A stretch of 23,017 bases of DNA from UBA5272 sp964577625 (GTDB lineage: Bacteria; Patescibacteriota; Minisyncoccia; Phycocordibacterales; UBA5272), in the NCBI GenBank assembly GCA_964577625.1, contig CAZNZP010000005.1:1-23017 (forward strand), read 5' to 3'. A model generated the notes under the pieces. It saw only the letters and a list, made by a program, of their open reading frames with translations, ran no database searches and was not told the origin of the DNA. A program made the translations under genes and the position numbers. This document shows, piece after piece, positions 20,108-23,017 of the stretch (position 1 is the stretch's first letter; each line of letters starts with the position of its first letter).

Positions 20108-22144
20108 ATGGAGAAAATCTTGCTAAATGAAAAACAATTAGAAGCGGTACAAAATACTAAAGGTCCGCTTTTAATTTTGGCTGGAGCAGGTGCTGGAAAG
20201 ACTAAGACTATTACTGAAAGAGTAATAAATATTATTAAAGAAGGAGCTGAACCGAAAAATATACTTTGTGTAACTTTTACCAATAAAGCTGCCAAAGAAA
20301 TGCTAGAAAGAATTCTTTCTCGTTTGGAAGAAGAAAATTTGATAGATAAGTATGAAAAGAATATTTGGCTAAACCATAATCTGCCAACCATTAAAACTTT
20401 TCACTCTTTAGGACTTTCTATTTTGAGAGAATTTGGAAAAGAGTTTGGTTTTACTAAAAATCTGACTGTCTTAGATACTTCTGATAGCAATCAGATTATT
20501 AAAAATATTTTGAAAGATTTAAATTTAGACCCCAAACTTCATGACGCTTCAAAAATTAGAAACGCTATAAGTAGGGAAAAGAGTGCTTGGCAAACTGTGG
20601 ACGATTACGCCAAAAAAGTCTCTAGTTATAATATGGAAATTGTAGAAAAAGTTTGGCGACTTTATGAAAAAGAGCTTTTGAAACAAGGTTCTGCTGACTT
20701 TGATGATTTAATTATTAAAACTATAGAACTTTTTAAAAGAAATCCAGAAGCTAAAAAATATTATCGTGAAAAATTTAAATATATACATATAGATGAGTAT
20801 CAGGACACAAACAATTCTCAATATGAGCTCATTAAAGAGCTTTTGGATACTGAAGAAAATAATATTTGTGTAGTGGGGGATATTGATCAAAATATTTATT
20901 CTTGGAGGGGAGCAAATTTGAGAAATATTTTAAACTTTGAAAAAGATTTTCCTGATGGAAAAGTGGTGCTACTGGAAGAAAATTATAGATCTACCAAAAA
21001 CATTTTAGATTTAGCTAATATTTCTATTCAAAAAAATAAAGCTCGTTTTCCAAAAAATCTTTTTACTAATAAAAATACTGGAGAGGAAATAGAAATCTGT
21101 CCAACTTTTGATGAAAAAGCAGAAGCAGATTTTGTAGTCAAAAAAATAAAAGAGCTTGAAAGAGAAAAAGGGGTGGAATTAAAAGATATAGCAGTACTTT
21201 TTAGAACAAACTTTCAATCTCGTATTTTAGAAGAATATTTTATTAAAAATAATATAGCTTACAACTTGCTCGGCACAAAGTTCTTTGAAAGAAAAGAGGT
21301 GAAAGATGTAATGAGTTATTTGAGGGCAAGTCTAAATAGACACAATTTAGCTGATTTAAAAAGAGTGTTAGAGACTCCAAAAAAAGGAATTGGTAAAGCT
21401 AGTATTGCTAAAATTTTTGCTGGAGAAATAGAGAGTTTATCAGCTTCTATGCGCCAAAAAATTGATATTATCTATGAGTTTTTAGACAAAATAAAAGATG
21501 AAATAGAAAATAATAGTAAAAATCTTTCAGAAATTATCACTATGATAATTAAAGATTCTGGTATAGAAGAAGAATTGTTGCACGGCTCTAGTGATGATAA
21601 AGAAAGGTTGGAAAATGTGAGAGAGCTTGTGACTATAACTAAAAAGTTTGATGGTATGCCAGCTTCTGAAGCTTTTGAAATATTTATAGATGAAACCTCT
21701 CTTAAAAGTGATCAAGATGATGAAGGTAGTATTGACGGTGTACGCCTCATGACTATACACGCTGCCAAAGGTTTAGAATTTGACTATGTTTTCGTCACTG
21801 GGCTTGAGCAAGATTTATTTCCACATATTGATATTGGTAATAGTAAAAAGAGTTTAGAAGAGACAGAAGAAGAAAGAAGGCTTTTTTATGTAGCTATTAC
21901 TCGAGCTAAGAAAAAACTTTATCTTTGTTTTGCAGAAATGAGGACAATTTATGGAGAGAAAAGAGTAAATGTGCCGAGTGAATTTCTAGAAGACGCTAAT
22001 GAGCTCCAAGAAGACCAGATTATTTATCACGATGTTTATTATCAAGAATATTTAGAAGAAGATTTTAAAAAACCAAAAAAGAGAGTCTGGGATTTTGATG
22101 ATCATGTAGACGATGACTGGGAGGAAGATTTTTTGGAATTTTAG
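20108..22144 (+). CDS. pcrA: UvrD/PcrA-type superfamily 1A DNA helicase
   Basis: 3'-5' DNA helicase for nucleotide excision and mismatch repair and for removing recombinase from forks. At 678 residues it is a little shorter than PcrA (about 720-740). All SF1A motifs are visible: Q-motif region LNEKQLEAV (6-14), motif I AGAGAGKTKT (25-34), Ia VTFTNKAAKEM (55-65), II HIDEYQDTN (227-235), III VVGDIDQNIYSWRGA (255-269), IV ENYRST (near 290), V TIHAAKGLEFDYVFVTG (near 550-570) and VI RRLFYVAITRAKKKLY (near 590-605). The C-terminus is acidic (DDHVDDDWEEDFLEF) rather than the Tudor-like end of PcrA. rsmA starts 15 nt after its TAG stop, the only non-TAA stop among the complete genes here, so the two are co-transcribed. 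Confidence 0.95.
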   Translation: MEKILLNEKQLEAVQNTKGPLLILAGAGAGKTKTITERVINIIKEGAEPKNILCVTFTNKAAKEMLERILSRLEEENLIDKYEKNIWLNHNLPTIKTFHSLGLSILREFGKEFGFTKNLTVLDTSDSNQIIKNILKDLNLDPKLHDASKIRNAISREKSAWQTVDDYAKKVSSYNMEIVEKVWRLYEKELLKQGSADFDDLIIKTIELFKRNPEAKKYYREKFKYIHIDEYQDTNNSQYELIKELLDTEENNICVVGDIDQNIYSWRGANLRNILNFEKDFPDGKVVLLEENYRSTKNILDLANISIQKNKARFPKNLFTNKNTGEEIEICPTFDEKAEADFVVKKIKELEREKGVELKDIAVLFRTNFQSRILEEYFIKNNIAYNLLGTKFFERKEVKDVMSYLRASLNRHNLADLKRVLETPKKGIGKASIAKIFAGEIESLSASMRQKIDIIYEFLDKIKDEIENNSKNLSEIITMIIKDSGIEEELLHGSSDDKERLENVRELVTITKKFDGMPASEAFEIFIDETSLKSDQDDEGSIDGVRLMTIHAAKGLEFDYVFVTGLEQDLFPHIDIGNSKKSLEETEEERRLFYVAITRAKKKLYLCFAEMRTIYGEKRVNVPSEFLEDANELQEDQIIYHDVYYQEYLEEDFKKPKKRVWDFDDHVDDDWEEDFLEF

Positions 22145-22159
22145 TGATAAACTGAAGGA

Positions 22160-23017
22160 ATGAAACCAAAAAAATCTTTAGGGCAGAACTTCTTAACTAG
22201 TAAAAAAGCTGTTTTAGAAATTGTCTCAGCTGGAGATATTGTGAAAGGGGATGTGGTTTTGGAAATTGGACCTGGAAAAGGAGCTTTGACTGAAGAACTT
22301 TTAAAATCTAGTGCCACAAAAATAATAGCTATAGAAAAAGATAAAGATTTGATGACTTTTCTGTCTGAAAAATTTAAAGAAGATATTGAAAAAGAAAGGT
22401 TAATTTTAATAAGGGGAGATATTTTAGATTTGGATATTTCAAAAACCATAACTTCGACCTCCCCAACCCCTCCCAAGGAGAGGATCCAAACTGAAGAGCG
22501 AGAATCTAAGAAGAACCCTCTCCTTTGGAGAGGGAGGGGTGAGGTCAGATATAAACTCATAGCCAATATTCCATACTATATAACCGGAGCTATTATTGAA
22601 AGATTTTTATCTATAGAAAAAAAGCCAGAAAAAATGGTGCTTTTGGTACAAAAAGAGGTAGCAGAAAGAATTGTGGCTAAAAATAAAAAAGAATCTATTC
22701 TTTCTTTAGCGGTTAAACTTTATGGCACTCCAAAAATTGTTTACCGAGTTTCTGCTGGAAGCTTTTTTCCAAAACCAAAAGTTGATAGTGCTGTCTTAAA
22801 AATAGATTTGAAAAATAATATTTTAAATAAAGAAGTGGAAGCAAAATATTTTAAACTAATAAAAAAAGCTTTTTCACACAAAAGAAAAGTGATGCTTAAT
22901 AATTTAAAAAATGAATGGGAAGAAGAAAATTGGGAAGAAATTTTTGAAAAATTAAACCTAAACAAAAAAGTTAGAGCAGAAGATTTAGACTTGGACACCT
23001 TTTTAAAAATTGTTTAC
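22160..23017 (+). CDS. rsmA: 16S rRNA dimethyladenosine transferase with in-frame insertion (3' end cut)
   Basis: RsmA/KsgA dimethylates two adjacent adenosines in helix 45 of 16S rRNA, using S-adenosylmethionine, late in 30S assembly. The frame is open to the window end (286 residues; the family is about 260-290, so little is missing). Seen: KKSLGQNFL (4-12), the SAM-binding EIGPGKGALTEEL (35-47), the acidic IEKD (58-61), RGDILDLD (85-92), the catalytic NIPYYIT (136-142) and FFPKPKVDSAV near the C-terminal domain. Residues 98-130 (start TSTSPTPPKER) have no counterpart in the family; they are coded by a GC-rich palindromic repeat inserted in frame. Without it the spacing between RGDILDLD and NIPYY would be normal. 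The ATG has GAAGGA directly before it, too close for a good Shine-Dalgarno site. Confidence 0.93.
   Translation, partial: MKPKKSLGQNFLTSKKAVLEIVSAGDIVKGDVVLEIGPGKGALTEELLKSSATKIIAIEKDKDLMTFLSEKFKEDIEKERLILIRGDILDLDISKTITSTSPTPPKERIQTEERESKKNPLLWRGRGEVRYKLIANIPYYITGAIIERFLSIEKKPEKMVLLVQKEVAERIVAKNKKESILSLAVKLYGTPKIVYRVSAGSFFPKPKVDSAVLKIDLKNNILNKEVEAKYFKLIKKAFSHKRKVMLNNLKNEWEEENWEEIFEKLNLNKKVRAEDLDLDTFLKIVY
22456..22546. mobile_element. GC-rich palindromic repeat element inserted inside rsmA
   Basis: A 91-bp block rich in G+C inside an AT-rich gene. Outer arms: GACCTC (22456-22461) plus ACCCCTCCC (22466-22474) pair with GGGAGGGGT plus GAGGTC (22532-22546), 15 bp with a four-base bulge. Inner parts: GGAGAGG (22477-22483) can pair with CCTCTCC (22517-22523), or the latter can fold locally as CCCTCTCC-TTT-GGAGAGGG (22516-22534). 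No stop codon occurs in the rsmA frame. It resembles in-gene palindromic elements of other bacteria, such as the Rickettsia palindromic elements; membership of a dispersed family is inferred. Confidence 0.75.

Noticed and set aside
22141..22566. Minus-strand open frame of 141 codons over rsmA
   Set aside because: It is the shadow of rsmA; its middle part is only the reverse reading of the GC-rich palindromic element.

Overview
The window is one compact, AT-rich (about one third G+C by eye) bacterial chromosome segment with 21 protein genes (19 complete, two cut by the window edges), standard genetic code and almost only TAA stops. Several traits point to the Candidate Phyla Radiation (Patescibacteria, most likely a Parcubacteria-type lineage). 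Housekeeping enzymes are short or degenerate: a trigger factor without its PPIase domain, a 365-residue phosphoglycerate kinase, and a triosephosphate-isomerase-like protein missing key residues. Start codons sit in A/T-rich leaders without Shine-Dalgarno sites, and there are CPR-style exported Cys-repeat and Gly-run surface proteins. The lineage is an inference, not proven.

Layout. 1-1774 (minus): clpP then rny (C-terminus cut by the window edge), with two copies of an unusual hairpin element in their leaders. 2051-2590 (plus): an unknown one-helix membrane protein. 2695-2967 (minus): HU. 2968-3914: the only long gene-free stretch. It holds a candidate ~425-nt minus-strand structured RNA with its own promoter and tandem terminators, and a cluster of an 11-bp repeat. 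3915-6453 (minus): nusA-tig, with a terminator-like hairpin in the nusA leader. 6642-8804 (plus): TIM-like protein and pgk. 8922-12240 (plus): a small exported protein, then an overlapping pair of exported surface proteins. 12317-14157 (minus): exodeoxyribonuclease III and a Xer tyrosine recombinase. 14266-17696 (plus): rpsO, a NYN-domain protein, a membrane protein and a ComM/YifB ATPase. 17775-18821 (minus): LysM/M23 peptidase. 19023-23017 (plus): a highly charged coiled-coil protein, a PcrA/UvrD helicase and rsmA (cut by the edge).

How it works together. The genes fall into transcription and translation (nusA, tig, rpsO, rsmA, hup), RNA and protein turnover (rny, clpP, NYN protein), DNA repair, recombination and uptake (pcrA, xth, xer, comM), lower glycolysis (pgk and a TIM relative), and the cell envelope (M23 peptidase, surface proteins). 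Most promoters found are extended -10 types (TGnTAnnnT). In four genes this element ends 6-7 nt before the ATG, which predicts leaderless mRNAs. Nearly every gene block ends in a strong AT-rich hairpin terminator.

The most interesting items are the candidate ncRNA and its repeat-rich promoter (3186-3740), the three covarying hairpins with a conserved TTCGYGAAG loop, each just upstream of a start codon, and a GC-rich palindromic element inserted in frame inside rsmA.
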